Shown: positions 25,549 to 38,193 of the stretch, in pieces
How positions within the stretch are numbered: the stretch's first letter is position 1
Layout of the letters: each line of letters starts with the position of its first letter
Source of the DNA: Motacilla alba alba
Taxonomy: Eukaryota; Chordata; Aves; Passeriformes; Motacillidae
Reading direction: 5' to 3'
DNA length: 64,000 nucleotides
Assembly (NCBI RefSeq): GCF_015832195.1
Contig: NC_052027.1
Location: 20,248,688-20,312,687, forward strand
The notes under the pieces: generated by a model
What the model was told of the DNA's origin: nothing
Seen by the model: the letters and a program-made list of their open reading frames with translations, nothing else
Database searches by the model: none
Program-made: the position numbers and the translations under genes

Positions 25549-28500
25549 AAAGACCCCAAAACCACTCCTCACCTGCACTTCCTTGAAAATTATTGGACTA
25601 TAATTCAACTAATACTACTCCATCATTGACACTAGTATGTGTGATGTCCCTTTGATTCCCATTGACTGGAGATCACCAGCTCTAGGAAGGATCTCTGAGA
25701 GAAGCAGGCTCAGAACCAAGGGGGAAAACCAGACTGATGGCAGCTGGACAGGGTAGTGGTGGGCAGCAAAACGTAGCTGAATTCATTAAACCACACGGCT
25801 TTGCAATTATGACATGAAACTGGGGCAGATAGAACCCAGGAAACCACTGTGGAGAGGAGACTCCAGAATGTGTTCAGAAGGTAGCAAAAAATGGCTCCTG
25901 GCAATTTTTCACATATATTCTTCCAGTAATAAGTAGCTTAACAAATCTTGAGTTTGGTTATGTAACAAGATCATTAGATCAGCATTTGGGACCTATTTAC
26001 TGTGACAGGAAAACAATACACCTATGATCTATTGTGGGTTGGGTTGAGATTTCCAACTTCAACAATAAATATGGTTGATAGATTAAATTAACATGATAGT
26101 CTTGACATAGTACTAGTAGTTTGTGTATTACAGCTCCAACCAGGTGTTGAATTTCATTCTCAAAGAACTAACATGAACTTCAGCCCTCTCAGGTCTTCAG
26201 TCTCATTGTAAAGCCTATAAATACCACAGACAAGGCTTATGTCATTAGCCTCTTAATGTTATAAACATTTAATGAAGTTAAATTTGAAGTACAACACATT
26301 GTAAAATCGATCTGATCTTGTTGAGGAGACAAAGGGAAGAAAATTGTTGGAGTCATTTGGAAAACAAATTAAGAATTACATTCACTTAACTTTGAAGTGG
26401 ATGAAAAATTATGGCCAAGATGGATAAGGCCATTGTGTTCCAAAGGCAAAGAGGGCTGGGAGCAGGGATCCTCTCTCAGAGGAGGATGCTGCCTGACGCA
26501 GATTACCAGCACCCTCAGTGGCAGGCAGCCCCCATCAATCACCTGGGGCATGGCTGGCAGAGCTTTCCTAGAAATTGGAGGAATTTCACTCCAAATATTG
26601 CAGCTCAGGCACCTCTCCCTCCGAGCAGCCCCTTCAGCAGCTGGGGATTTCTGTGCCTTTGGGCACAGGTCTGCACTGTCCCCCGCCAGCGCTGCTCCCA
26701 TTTCCAGGGATGCTCACCTGCTCCCGGCATGGCTCCTGCCCCCCAGCACAGACCTCAAACACAGGGCTGCCTTGTCTGGTTGCAGGACAAAGCCATTCCT
26801 GCTGCAAATCCTTCCCTGGAACTGCCTTTGTAAGGAAGGTGGCTGAGGTTCTCCCAGCCTGTCCTGAAGTGGGGGTGAGGGGCTTTGCTGGCAGCCACTC
26901 AGTGTCCTGGCATGGTTTACTAGCACCCAGGGTCTCCTCCAAGTGCTAAGCAGGCAGGAAAGAAATTAATAAAAATAAATAAACCCCTACTAGTGAAGGT
27001 TTACTGTGTAAAACTCTGAGACAATGAACAGGAAAAAATGAAGTGCAGCAGATGTGTTAAAATGCTGCAGACAACAACCTGCTTGGAGGAAAGTGTATTT
27101 GTTCTTTCTTTATAAAACTCATTATTTATTTTCTCTATTCTTCAGACCTAATGTCTCACTAATGAATTCCAGGGGGATTTTTGAATCATGGTGATATCAT
27201 GGGTTAAACCTCTTCTCTACTTTTTGAATGTAAATTCTTTTTGACATTCTTAGTTATTGCAGAGCATTGACTTCTTTCCTACAACAAAACCAAATGCTCT
27301 TTGGTTTTGCATAGTTAACATTTTGCTAATGGGTAGCCAAGATTCTCTCAGCAGCTCAACAACATTTTCTAAAGCACACTGGCGTTGTTGTAGCAACTGG
27401 TGGCTGATCTGTGAATAAAGCAGATGTCATTGTGACAGGATAAAGCGAGAATAATCTATCACCCGGCCACTGCCACTCCTGCCCAAACAAGTCATCAAAA
27501 TGACAACTTTGATGTGGAGCCATTAATTCAGGTCTATGTATCCCCTCATCTCATCTCATTATTATATCAACCAAGGGTATGTTACAAACACCAAGAGTTT
27601 CCCAGCCCCTCTCCCTTGTCTTTCTGAGGAAGTGCAGCCTGGATGTGCCGAGGCACTGATGGTTTGCCAGCTTCCTTTTAGGCTCTGATTGATTTTGCAC
27701 TGTTGTCCAAGCTGCTCTGGCCTAAATAAACACAATATATATTCTGGGATGCTTTTTTCTCTTTACTGTTCAATCTGAATTCAGCTCATGTGGCTCACAA
27801 CTAAAAATGGGCAAGCGTCAAAATATTCTGACAGGTGCTCGAGCCGAGCACAAAAGGAGAGACAGAAGTAGATAAATTGCCTTTCTAACTTCTCAGAAAG
27901 GCTTTAATCCATTTATTTCTTGTTTTAGCTTCTGTTCTAATTGTCATAATTTGTACTTAGTTGGTACAACTCATTGACCCCAGTGAGTCATCTCACATCC
28001 CCCTCTTTAAAACACCATGTGCTTTAACATCGTCCTATTAAACGCTTTCCAGTAGAATATTCCCTAACTTTTTTCTATGCCTCCAGTGCTGAGGCATCAG
28101 AGCAATGTGCCCCTGCTTTGTGGAGAGTTTGAGCTGAGTTTCAGCTTGCCAGAGGCTGTTTGTTCCCTCTGTGGAGCTGCTGTCCACATCCCCTCCCTTA
28201 AAAAGCCTGCTCTGCTATCTCCTTTGCCATCTCCCAGCTTTGCTGATCACTTGACACAAGGAGACAAAACATGAGACCAGTTTCTTCCCATTTCCCTGAT
28301 GCATGACTCATACTTAATGTGGAGGTTATATTAATTACTGTGTGCTCAGCATTTAATGAGCCTGGGAAGGAGTCTCCTCTCTTCAGCTACCCAGAACACA
28401 CAGGGAAATCACTGCATGCAGTGAATCCATTTCCCAAACCCTCAAATCTGAATATGTATTTTATACAAGGAGACAAATCAGTCATTGCTCGAGTTCCTTT

Positions 28501-28740
28501 AGAAAAGGGATGGCAGAAGCTGAGAAACCTGGGCCATCGTCCTATTTCTCTCACAGGCTGCCTTTGTGCCCAGTGGCCAACCCTCTTGGGCTCTGTCTCC
28601 TGATTTCCTGTCTGTTTGTAGGGATAATAGTGGCTGGCTGGGACCAGGCTCAGCTCAGAACTTTTGTACAACTTGACATCACAGCATTAGAAAAAGCCAA
28701 GAGGAATTATCCTGAGGTTTTTTTAATATGTGGAAAATAC

Positions 28741-28756
28741 TTTTTTTTTTTTTTTT
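28741..28756. repeat. poly-T run
   Basis: Roughly 16 consecutive T residues, followed by aataaatgacc. Confidence 0.85.
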
Positions 28757-29285
28757 AATAAATGACCTATCGTCCAGTCCTGTGTGATGGCGTTATGGTC
28801 TAACACAACTGCCTGTACTGGATCTTCTGTGTCTTTCTCCATTGACTTCTTTCTCAAGGTGAGGGGTACTTAACATCCTCTGTGGGATTTTATGTTAAAA
28901 ATTACAATGTATGTGATATCCATAGTGTATATTTCCATGTGTACAAGAAAAGTTGCTAGGTAAAAACTGTGTGAGAAACAACTCACAAAACAGGTTTCTT
29001 GCTGGTTCCAGGGAACAGATACTTGGATTTGGCTTGATGTGAATGAAATTGCACTATGGGCTGTGCAGCAGCGAGGAGGCTCAGCTTTGCTGCAATCTGC
29101 CCGTTCTGCTGAGTCCTTTCTGTTCTGTCCCTGCTGGACTCAGTGGTGTGCCTTCCATGCATTGATTTGTTCAGGGCTTTTCCTTCTGAGGCTTTTTCCT
29201 CTGTACTCCAAAGCGTTTCTGGAGTGCATCCTGTCTGTTACAGGCCTTTAGTTTCTTTATCTCTCAAATGTCTTTTTCTGTCTCC

Positions 29286-29990
29286 TAGTTAGAATCATGG
29301 AACGCCCTAAATTGGAAGAGACTTGCAAGGATCATCGAGTCCCGCCCCTGGCCCTGCACAGGACACCCCCACGATCCCACCCCGGGTATCCCAGAGAGTG
29401 TTGTCCAAATGCTCCTGGAGCTCTGGCAGCCTTGGGGACATGACCAAACCCTGGGGAGTCTGTTCAGTGCCCCAGCACCCTCTGGGGGAAGAACCTTTCC
29501 CTGATATCCACCCTAACCCTCCCCTGGCCCAGCTCCAGCCGTTCCCTGGGTGCTGTCCTTGTCCCAGGGAGCAGAGATTGGAGCTGCCCCTCGGGAGGAG
29601 CTGCGGCCCCTGGGGAGGTCTGACCTCAATCGTCCCCTCTCCAGCTGAGCAAACCAAGTCACTCTTTGTAGGGCCCCTCCAGACCCTTCCCCATCCTGTG
29701 TCTCTCCTTTGAACACTCTTTTTTATACTGCAGTGACCAAAACATCACACAATATTTGAGGTGAGGCTGTCCCAGTGCAGAGCAGAGAGGGACAATCCCC
29801 TCCCTGGCCCAACTGGCCATGCTGGGCCTGGTGCCCCCCAGAACAGGGATGTTCCTCCTGGTTGCCAGGGCACTGCTGACTCACATCCAGTTTTCCATCC
29901 ACCCTGCAGCTCAGACTTGGAGACCTTCTTGCTCCATCGACTCCTTTGGTTACCGGATGGGGACAAGGGACAGTGTTGGTTAATATGCAC
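29286..29990 (-). mobile_element. CR1 LINE 3' fragment, about 0.7 kb
   Basis: The longest CR1 piece in the window. It starts with the reversed tail (gaatcatggaacgccctaaa, ggaagagacttgcaaggatc) and continues through segments typical of the 3' UTR and end of ORF2, including ccctgatatccaccctaacc and gaccaaaacatcacacaat. The reading frame is decayed. The inner boundary is approximate. Confidence 0.9.
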
Positions 29991-32974
29991 ATCTGGGACA
30001 TTCACAGTGCATATTTCCTCATGTCTATTATAATGATAAATGTGAAAATACTGTCAGAAATACTTATACAGCATCCTAATTTGAATTTGTGCATCCGGAC
30101 TGCAGTCTGTGATGTTTCTCTGTTTACCAAATCGATTTTGAAGTGTGGTCAGTTAAAAAGTTTTGTAATCCACAGGAGAGTTAATTGAGAGCCTTGTGCA
30201 ATATGGTTAGTAGACATTATTTACCTTTTCTAAGTTACTGTGTCCCCTTACAATAACTTTATCAAATGAACCACTAAAGAGTATATTTTAAGGATGTTTC
30301 AGTTTAAATATCACTTTTGGAAGACATATATCCGTTAGCTTTGTGCATATGTGGCAATAGAAAACTTAATAATGGACTGATTCATGTTTTATATAAGTGC
30401 TTCTAGTATCAAGCTGAGTGAATTCAGATTAGTTGTCCTTTTAGAAAGGCTGAGAAATAAAATCCTTAAAACTTACTTGGGAATCCTGAGGCAGAACATC
30501 TTCCTTTCCACGAACTAGGTTTCCACTACAGGATGGGGAAGGGACATTCCACAATTAACAGGTTCCAAACTTGCAGCCAAACTTTTCCCCTTGTGCTTCC
30601 CACTGCTCTCCCTGTCCCTGCTCCTGGGCTGTGTTTCCTCTGCCCCATCCAGGTTGTCCCTGTGCCCAGTGCTGCCCTGGCAGCATACATGAAAAGATGG
30701 ATTTTCCTTTGAGGGCTGCATTGTCCTGCACCTGTGTGCATTTCAGTACCATTGTAAGCTCCCTCCCCACGTAAAAACAGAGCTCCTCTATCCGGGAGCA
30801 CAAAGACCAAGCTGTTGTGGGGGGAGGAATATCCACAAACCCGTAAATCTTCCCCCTTCTCCTGTTTTTTCTCCGTGCTATTCAAGCCCATTTAGCAAAT
30901 GACCAATTAACTCCACATTCATGGCACATCCTGATGGGCCCGATTTCTCCTATCTAAGGTGACACAGCCAAATTTCTAAATACTTTCCAGTTGAATGCAG
31001 CATTTGGTTTTCCTTGCTCTTTAATTCATGGTTCCCAAATTGTTATTCCAGTTATTCAACAAATTGACAGCTTTTTTTCCCTTTTTTTTCTCTCCATTTT
31101 CTCATCAGCAATATTGTAAAATATAGGGGAAATTTGTACCAAATTGAATACCTTGTGCATCCAGTTTTTTATTATTGTGAGTAAAACTGTTTAAAGATAT
31201 TTGTCCTTCAATAATTATTCTGCTAGCTGTACATGACACATCACTGCATAGGGAAATTTACAGGAAGCAGGAGTTTTGCACATTACTTTTCTATAGTAAA
31301 AACATGCTGCAAAAGTAATAACTTGTAAAAGAACTCTAATTAGTGAGGAAAACACAATTTTAACTATGATATGGTATTCACTAAATCCAAGCGCACTACA
31401 AACTGGGGGGGAGAGTCCAATGTTAAATGCTAGATCTGAATTATTCAACCATAATACAGTTATAATGAACATACCTACTGTATGTGGCTGCATTTTAAAT
31501 CCAGTTGTATGGAATTGAGGAGGACTAAGAGCAGTGACCCAATGAAAATTGACAAGTCATAAGATTGCAAGTAAATGACATTAATAACTTTATTTTGATA
31601 TCCCATTCTGGTGCCTGAATTGAATAAAAATTCTATTTCGTGTTAAGTGGCAGGTCTGCAAAGAAACTGTGCATTAACCCCTGATATACATTGCTAGGAT
31701 TAGGTACGGCATGGGCTTGTGTTCTTAAATAATATATATACAAGGAGTGAGTTAAAACCCAAGTCCTAACAGGTAGGTTGTCAAACTTTGCAGCATCTTT
31801 TGAGATGCTTCTGTTTCCCTTCTCAGAAATTCTCTGTTTTCACAGTGTTGGGTGGGAGTTTTGCCTGAGAAGGATCTGTGCACACGGGACAGAGGTGTCT
31901 CACCTACCCCTGGTGGCACTTGCTGCTTTGCAGGGAGTCAGTGGCACATTCCCATCACTGATGCCTCATTAACAGGGGCGATCCTGCAGTCTGGAAGGAG
32001 CAGAGAACCTGATCTGTCCCAGACAATGTGCAATATCATCTGTAACGCTGGGCCACATTTCTCACCCAGTGAAAAACAATGTTAGAATTAGACATGGCTT
32101 TTTATGAGCCACACATGAGTTAAGCAGTAGGAACAGAATGATTTTAAATGCAGAGAAATATTTACCACTCGAATGTCTGAAGAAATCAGCAGTGATAAAA
32201 AGGAAATACCACAGTGCAAAACAGCTTAGGCTCTGAAAAACAAGTGAGTAGTCTTTAAATTTGCCTCTTTAAACTCATCCAAATGTTTTCCTGTATTTCT
32301 GCGCTCTGGCCTTTGGAGTGGGGGAAAGAATAATGTAAATGCCAAAAGGAGCTGGACAAAAAGTAAGCTTTGTATCCTATCTATGAGAATCAGACGATGT
32401 GTGTCATGCAAGTTATTACAGTCACAGTCTACAGTCTTGTCCTGATGGGAATCAGATTTGACAGCAGCACAAAGCAGAGGTTTAACTGACAGCACACACA
32501 GCACATTTGCGAGTCATAACGCCACAGTTTAATGACTGACGCATGTGGGAAGCTAATTCGGATTTTTTTTTCTTGAATGGGATAAATGAGCATCCAGTTA
32601 ATACCAATCATGAATTCAAGCCATGTGACAAAATTGGTGCTACATACCCTGTTCTTGTTTTGCATATTCTGCAAACTGAGCTGCAGGAAAAGAGCCAGGA
32701 GAGAAAGTTCATCCTACTTTCTGATACATCCACCAATTGCAGCTGAATGCATCCAGCTTGCTGCTGTTGTGTTCACAAACTAATTACCCTTTCTCTGTTA
32801 AATAGCCTAAGAATTACAAATTGTATGCCTGTTTTGAGAAAAAGTACAGGTTGAACAAGCAGACGTAGTATAAATAAAATATTTATATAAAAATAGTCTC
32901 TTACAAAATATACTCTCTTATCCTATGGTTGATTTTTTCCAAAAGATGGAATTTTGCCTGGATTTTCTTAATTT
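29991..32974. other. 3' flank of WNT7A, no gene seen
   Basis: AT-rich unique sequence between the long CR1 piece and the presumed WNT7A 3' UTR. No repeat or exon was recognised. Confidence 0.55.
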
Positions 32975-34083
32975 TAGACATATTCCAAACAGGATTTTAT
33001 TAATTTTTCTTTCTTTAATCAAAGAAAAAATAAAACTGCAAAACTGGTAAAGATTTGTAACCCCTACCACTCCACTTTTGTTCCAGACAACTAGCAGCAA
33101 ACAGGAGGAAACAAACGAACAAAAACCCCCAAATACAGTGTGTTTGTGTATGTACATATATATAAAGACGCCAGCTTTTGTCCTTAAACATCCAGTACTG
33201 TAGAACATATTCTGCAAGTCCAACTAATAGAAATATCCTAGTCAAGAGTAATATGTACAGCTCCAGTGTTTCCTTGCTGATCCTACAAAATTATTCCACA
33301 AAGAAAGCCAGCTATCTACTTTAATTGCAGAATAGTTCCAGAAAGGTTTGTAAAGTTCTTCTTTTAATTAAATAAATTAATATTAGTTTTATCTGAATAA
33401 ATTGTTAAATATTGTTATTATTATGCCCAAGTGTCCCAAATCCCTGTGCTAAAATCTGCAGCTCACACACACAAGAGAAAGGCAGATAAAGCAGTGTCTA
33501 CAGAACCCTTCCACAGTTCTTCTTGCTGCAGCAAGTGCTGTGAAGCGGAAAGATGGGCAAGATCAGTAGAAGCTTTTCACGAGTGTGGAAGCCTAAATCT
33601 GTGTTATCCACACACTACCACGGGCAATTCACGGGGAGGCTCTGTCCATCCCATCCTGTGCAAAGCCCTTTTGTAGGGATTTCTCCCCTACCCCTCCCTG
33701 CTCCTTGTACACAGAGGTGTTTGACCATCCCTTTCCCAAACCAAGAGTTCGTTGCCACACCCAGAGATTCCTCCCTGGCCGGTGTCTTTCCACAAGGCAG
33801 CCAGGGCTCCTTCCTCCCGAGGGGCAGGCTCACTGAGATGATCCTTTTCTCTCTCTTTCATGTCTCTGGTGGCCCGGGGAGGAGTTTTCTTGGTTTTGTT
33901 TCTTGGCTGACTTTGTAAGAGTCTGAAATGTGTATCCACATAAGCAACGAAACATGAGGGGAGAAGAGAGGGCTCCGTTCGTAAGCATCTCGTCAGGGAG
34001 AGCAGCTCTTCCCGCAGTTCCGCTCAGCCACATCGAGCGCACGTGCAAATGTATCCAGGCCGGGGAGCGGCCGGGGCAGGTGC
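32975..34083 (-). other. WNT7A: probable WNT7A 3' untranslated region
   Basis: Sequence immediately after the WNT7A stop codon. The first ~150 bp are GC-rich, then composition becomes AT-rich. On the minus strand the first canonical AATAAA I see lies at 33001-32996, which would give a 3' UTR of about 1.1 kb. Variant ATTAAA signals occur nearer, at about 33368-33363. The true end cannot be decided from sequence alone. Confidence 0.35.
32996..33001 (-). terminator. WNT7A: candidate polyadenylation signal for WNT7A
   Basis: AATAAA on the minus strand (TTTATT on the given strand) about 1.08 kb beyond the stop codon. It is the first canonical hexamer downstream of the gene. The sequence just beyond it is not clearly GU-rich, so the call is tentative. 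Confidence 0.3.
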
Positions 34084-34569
<486 letters not shown>

Positions 34570-35487
34570 TTAGAAGAACAAAAAAGGATGCATTAACAGC
34601 AGGGCTGTTAGATGGACACCGGGTGACACTCAGGGATGGGCTTGTTCTGCACTGGGAGCTGCCACCGCACACAGGTCACGCTGCTGTCCCGGGCAGCAAA
34701 TGCTCATCAGTATGACCCAGTTCTGCCTGCAGAGCTGATTCCCCTTCTGCACTGTGAGTTCAGCAGGGAGGATAACTCTGCCTAACTCCACAACTGAGGG
34801 ACCAAAGCTGGAATGGGACCCTCCTGAGGCACAGCTTTTTTTCAGTAGGATTGCCCCGTGCCCGACACTTTCCTTTTGAAGCTAACAAGCCTCATCTTCC
34901 CTTCTGCCTTCACATCCCCTGAAACTCTGTCCCTGTATCTTCTCCTGCTGTTTACCAGCCCAGTCTTGGCCAAATAAAACTGGAGTCCACCTTAGTTCCT
35001 GCTCTGAGTCCTGGGCCCTGCAGCTGACCCCAAGCAGCAGTGACGTTGGGATAACGCAAGCAAACACACCTAATTCCAGCAATTAATTTCCCACTGTCTT
35101 TTACTTGAAAGAGGCCACAATAATTTTGATGATGAAACTCTGCCTAACCTGGCAGAGCCCAGCACTGGAAAGCCCAGCCAGAGGGATTATCAGGGCTCAG
35201 GGAGTGGTCACATCATTTTTCCCCTGAGAAAACCCAGCTGATTCATGCAGCTCCAAACTTGGGCAGCTGGTCAGTGATATGGAAATTGGAATTAACCCTT
35301 TGTTACAGCCTCTTCCTTCAGTTTGAGGTGTTTGGAAACAGCAGACACTGTCACTGGCCATTTTCAGCAGAAAACAGCAGCCTGCACTGAAGGAGCCAAG
35401 TCTGGCTTCTAGGCTGGACACGTGTGGCGACCTTGAGCCTAAAACCTCAGTGTGAGCTCGGGGTGGCAAGGACAGAGCCCTGACCTA

Positions 35488-35582
35488 AGGAAGGTGTCCC
35501 TGCCCACAGAACGAGGGTTAGAATTAGATGAAGTTTAAGATCTCTTCCTATGCAAATCATTGCGTGGTTCTGTGATTTTTTT
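35488..35582 (+). mobile_element. CR1 LINE 3' end fragment
   Basis: Diverged sense CR1 tail: ggaaggtgtccctgcccac, agaattagatgaagtttaag, then gtggttctgtgatttttttg. Lies in WNT7A intron 3 about 0.9 kb from exon 4. Confidence 0.8.
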
Positions 35583-36298
35583 GATTCCATGAAATAGCTT
35601 TATTTTTATTTTAGTCTATGAGCAGATTGTCAGCACACGTGGTCTGAAGACAGGATCACAACCCCCAAAAGCACAGGTCCAAGCCTTCGACACAAGTGAA
35701 CTCAGCACGTGCTAGGTCACATTTTGTGCTACTGATTTAAAATCAGCTTCTCATGCAAACGATCTAATGACTGCCCTAAAACTCAGATGTGAGAAAATTC
35801 CATATTCTGATCTACATCTTAACTTCTGCTCAAGCTTTGGCTTTATCTTGTTATCTTGAGTTTCTCTCTCAGCCACTGCATACTTCTTTTATTGCTCACT
35901 CATTCATAAGGCAGGACACTTGGAAGATAGATGAGGAGATGGAAAAGGAGTTATAGCACAGAAACCGGAAAAATAACATAAATTCCTTTAGCCTCATTTG
36001 TACCTTTTTAAAAGCTCTCTTTTTTGAAATTGAAACTAGCCAGGGATGCATTTTTCAGCCCTAATTCAATCACTGCTCTTGTCGAAGGGGCTGGCCTTAC
36101 ATCCCGGTAAGATGTTCAAACTTGCAACAAAGTATTTCCAATCTGCCACGGGGATCCGCCAAAGCTTGGAGCATTAACACAAAACACATCATGTGCCATC
36201 TATCCCGGCAGGGTTTTTGCACTGAAGTGTAGTTAAGTAACCTAAATTGCCTTTTGGTTTATTTCATTACCATCCCATTTAGAGCCAGCAGTCTCTGA

Positions 36299-36361
36299 GG
36301 GATGGGGGCTCCTCGAGAAGGGATGGGGGCTCCTCAGGAAGGGATGGGGGCTCCTCGGGGC
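36299..36361. repeat. 21-bp triplicate
   Basis: Three head-to-tail copies of a 21-bp unit beginning gggatgggggctcctc, with only a few differences between copies. In intron 3 of WNT7A. Confidence 0.9.
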
Positions 36362-37717
36362 AGCCTCGTGTCCTGGGCTGGGCTCCTGCCCCGGCCACAG
36401 CACCCCAGCCCCAGCCAGCCCTGCTCTGCAGCTCTCAGCCACGCCTGGCCACAGGCACTCGGGGTTAAAAGGGCTGCTTTCGAACAAAAGTTTGAGCAAC
36501 ACCAGCTGAGCCCCAGTGCCAGGGGTCCTTCCTAGAGGTCCAAAAACACCTGGAAGGGGATGGGAAGGAGCAGACAGGTGAGAAAGTTCTGCTTTATTGT
36601 TCTCTCTCCCATTTATCATTTCTGTATTTTCCTAAGGTTTACTGGCTCCCTCTCCCTTTCTCTCTGCTCTTGTCAGAGGTGCCAGAGGTTCCAGACTCTC
36701 TGCTGGAATCTCTCTGGCACATCTACCTCATTTGTGTCCCCTGCCCTCTGCAGCTGAGCTGTCCCCTCCAGACCCACCTCCTCTAACGCACCCTCTCCAC
36801 CTGTAGCTCACAGCCCTTTTGTTGCTTCTGTCCTTGTACACAAATCCATCCTCCTCTCTGGGCTTTCAGGGCCATGTCCTGCAAATCCAGCAAGGCTGAA
36901 TTGGCTCCACAGCCTGTAGAAATGAGGCTACATGGAACCTGAACTGTCTGGCCTCAGCAAAAGCAAACCCTGCAGTGGTGATTTGATGGTTCTGTTGTAC
37001 TCTGATAGCAGGCGCTCGGACTATTTGTTTTACATTAAAATATGTGGATGGTGGTATTTTAATACTATTATAGTATTCCAGTACCCTCTGATGAATCAGT
37101 GCCTGTGATACGGGATTCTTTGGGTAGGGATAGCAGACCACAGTCTTTTCCTTGGTTTCCTTCCCTTAAAAACTTGGTCTTTGTTAAAACCAGAAAGCAC
37201 TCTTCACCTTTTATTTCAGGATTTGTTTCTTTGAAGGAATTATCCAGCAGCTCATACTTTTTACATCAGATTTAAACTTTAGGTGTCTTATAGACTGACT
37301 TTTCCTAGAATGTAAGAGCCTGGAGGGCACAAAATGCCAATCCCAGATCCCATGTTTCTTACCAAATGACCATATCCAGCTCCACCAGCCATGGGAAGTA
37401 AATTTGCATGCACCAGTGGTTGCTCTGAACTGGGTCAAATGCAGACAAAGAGCTGGAGTTCTTTCAGCTTTGTCCACTTTTTCTTTGAGCTTCTACAGCA
37501 AACTGTCAGTACTTGCTTCTCCCCCCGTCTCCCTTTGCCATTTGCCTCTGGGAAATAGTTTGTGTGGGGAGAGCTGGGCTGGCTCTCCCTGCTGATGTTA
37601 TCTCCAGATGCAGCACCTTTGGGCACTGCTATTGGGAGCACAACATGTTTGCTCTCCCCCTTTAGCTCTGCAGGGAACGTGTGGGGTTGGCCATGGGAAA
37701 GTGGCAGCAGCAGCCCA

Positions 37718-38193
37718 GAGCTGCAGGGGCTGTTCCAGCTCCATGGCCCAGGAGCTGCAGGGGCTGTTCCATCTCCATGGCTCGGGAGCTGCAGGGGCTG
37801 TTCCAGCTCCATGGCCCAGGAGCTGCAGGGGCTGTTCCATCTCCATGGCTCGGGAGCTGCAGGGGCTGTTCCAGCTCCATGGCCCAGGAGCTGCAGGGGC
37901 TGTTCCAGCTCCATGGCCCAGGAGCTGCAGGGGCTGTTCCAGCTCCATGGCCCAGGAGCTGCAGGGGCTGTTCCAGCTCCATGGCCCAGGAGCTGCAGGG
38001 GCTGTTCCAGCTCCATGGCCCAGGAGCTGCAGGGGCTGTTCCATCTCCATGGCTCGGGAGCTGCAGGGGCTGTTCCAGCTCCATTGCCCAGGAGCTGCAG
38101 GGGCTGTTCCAGCTCCATGGCCCAGGAGCTGCAGGGGCTGTTCCAGCTCCATGGCACAGGAGCTGCAGGGGCTGTTCCAGCTCCATGGCCCTG
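37718..38193. repeat. 34-bp minisatellite, 14 copies
   Basis: Exactly 14 units of 34 bp (476 bp) in WNT7A intron 3. Each unit starts gagctgcaggggctgttcca, and contains CTGCAG and CCATGG palindromes. Two main variants differ near the 3' half (cagctcc...cccag versus catctcc...ctcgg), in the order P-T-P-T-PPPPP-T followed by four P-like copies. Because 34 is not a multiple of 3, the array is open in several frames and produces long false reading frames on both strands. Confidence 0.97.

Larger units (their letters stand above)
23282..29285. other. intergenic, no gene seen
   Basis: Unique sequence with GC-richer patches at about 24150-24360 and 26440-26945. Overlapping frames there on both strands show no known domain. 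Contains the poly-A run at 25525 and the poly-T run at 28741. The stretch at about 27350-27560 looks unique and could be conserved, but this is untested. Confidence 0.6.

Noticed and set aside
1..33000. Exons of the expected neighbour FBLN2 (EGF-repeat protein) in the 3' flank
   Set aside because: No cysteine-patterned EGF-like frame with splice sites was visible; the neighbour probably lies outside the window.
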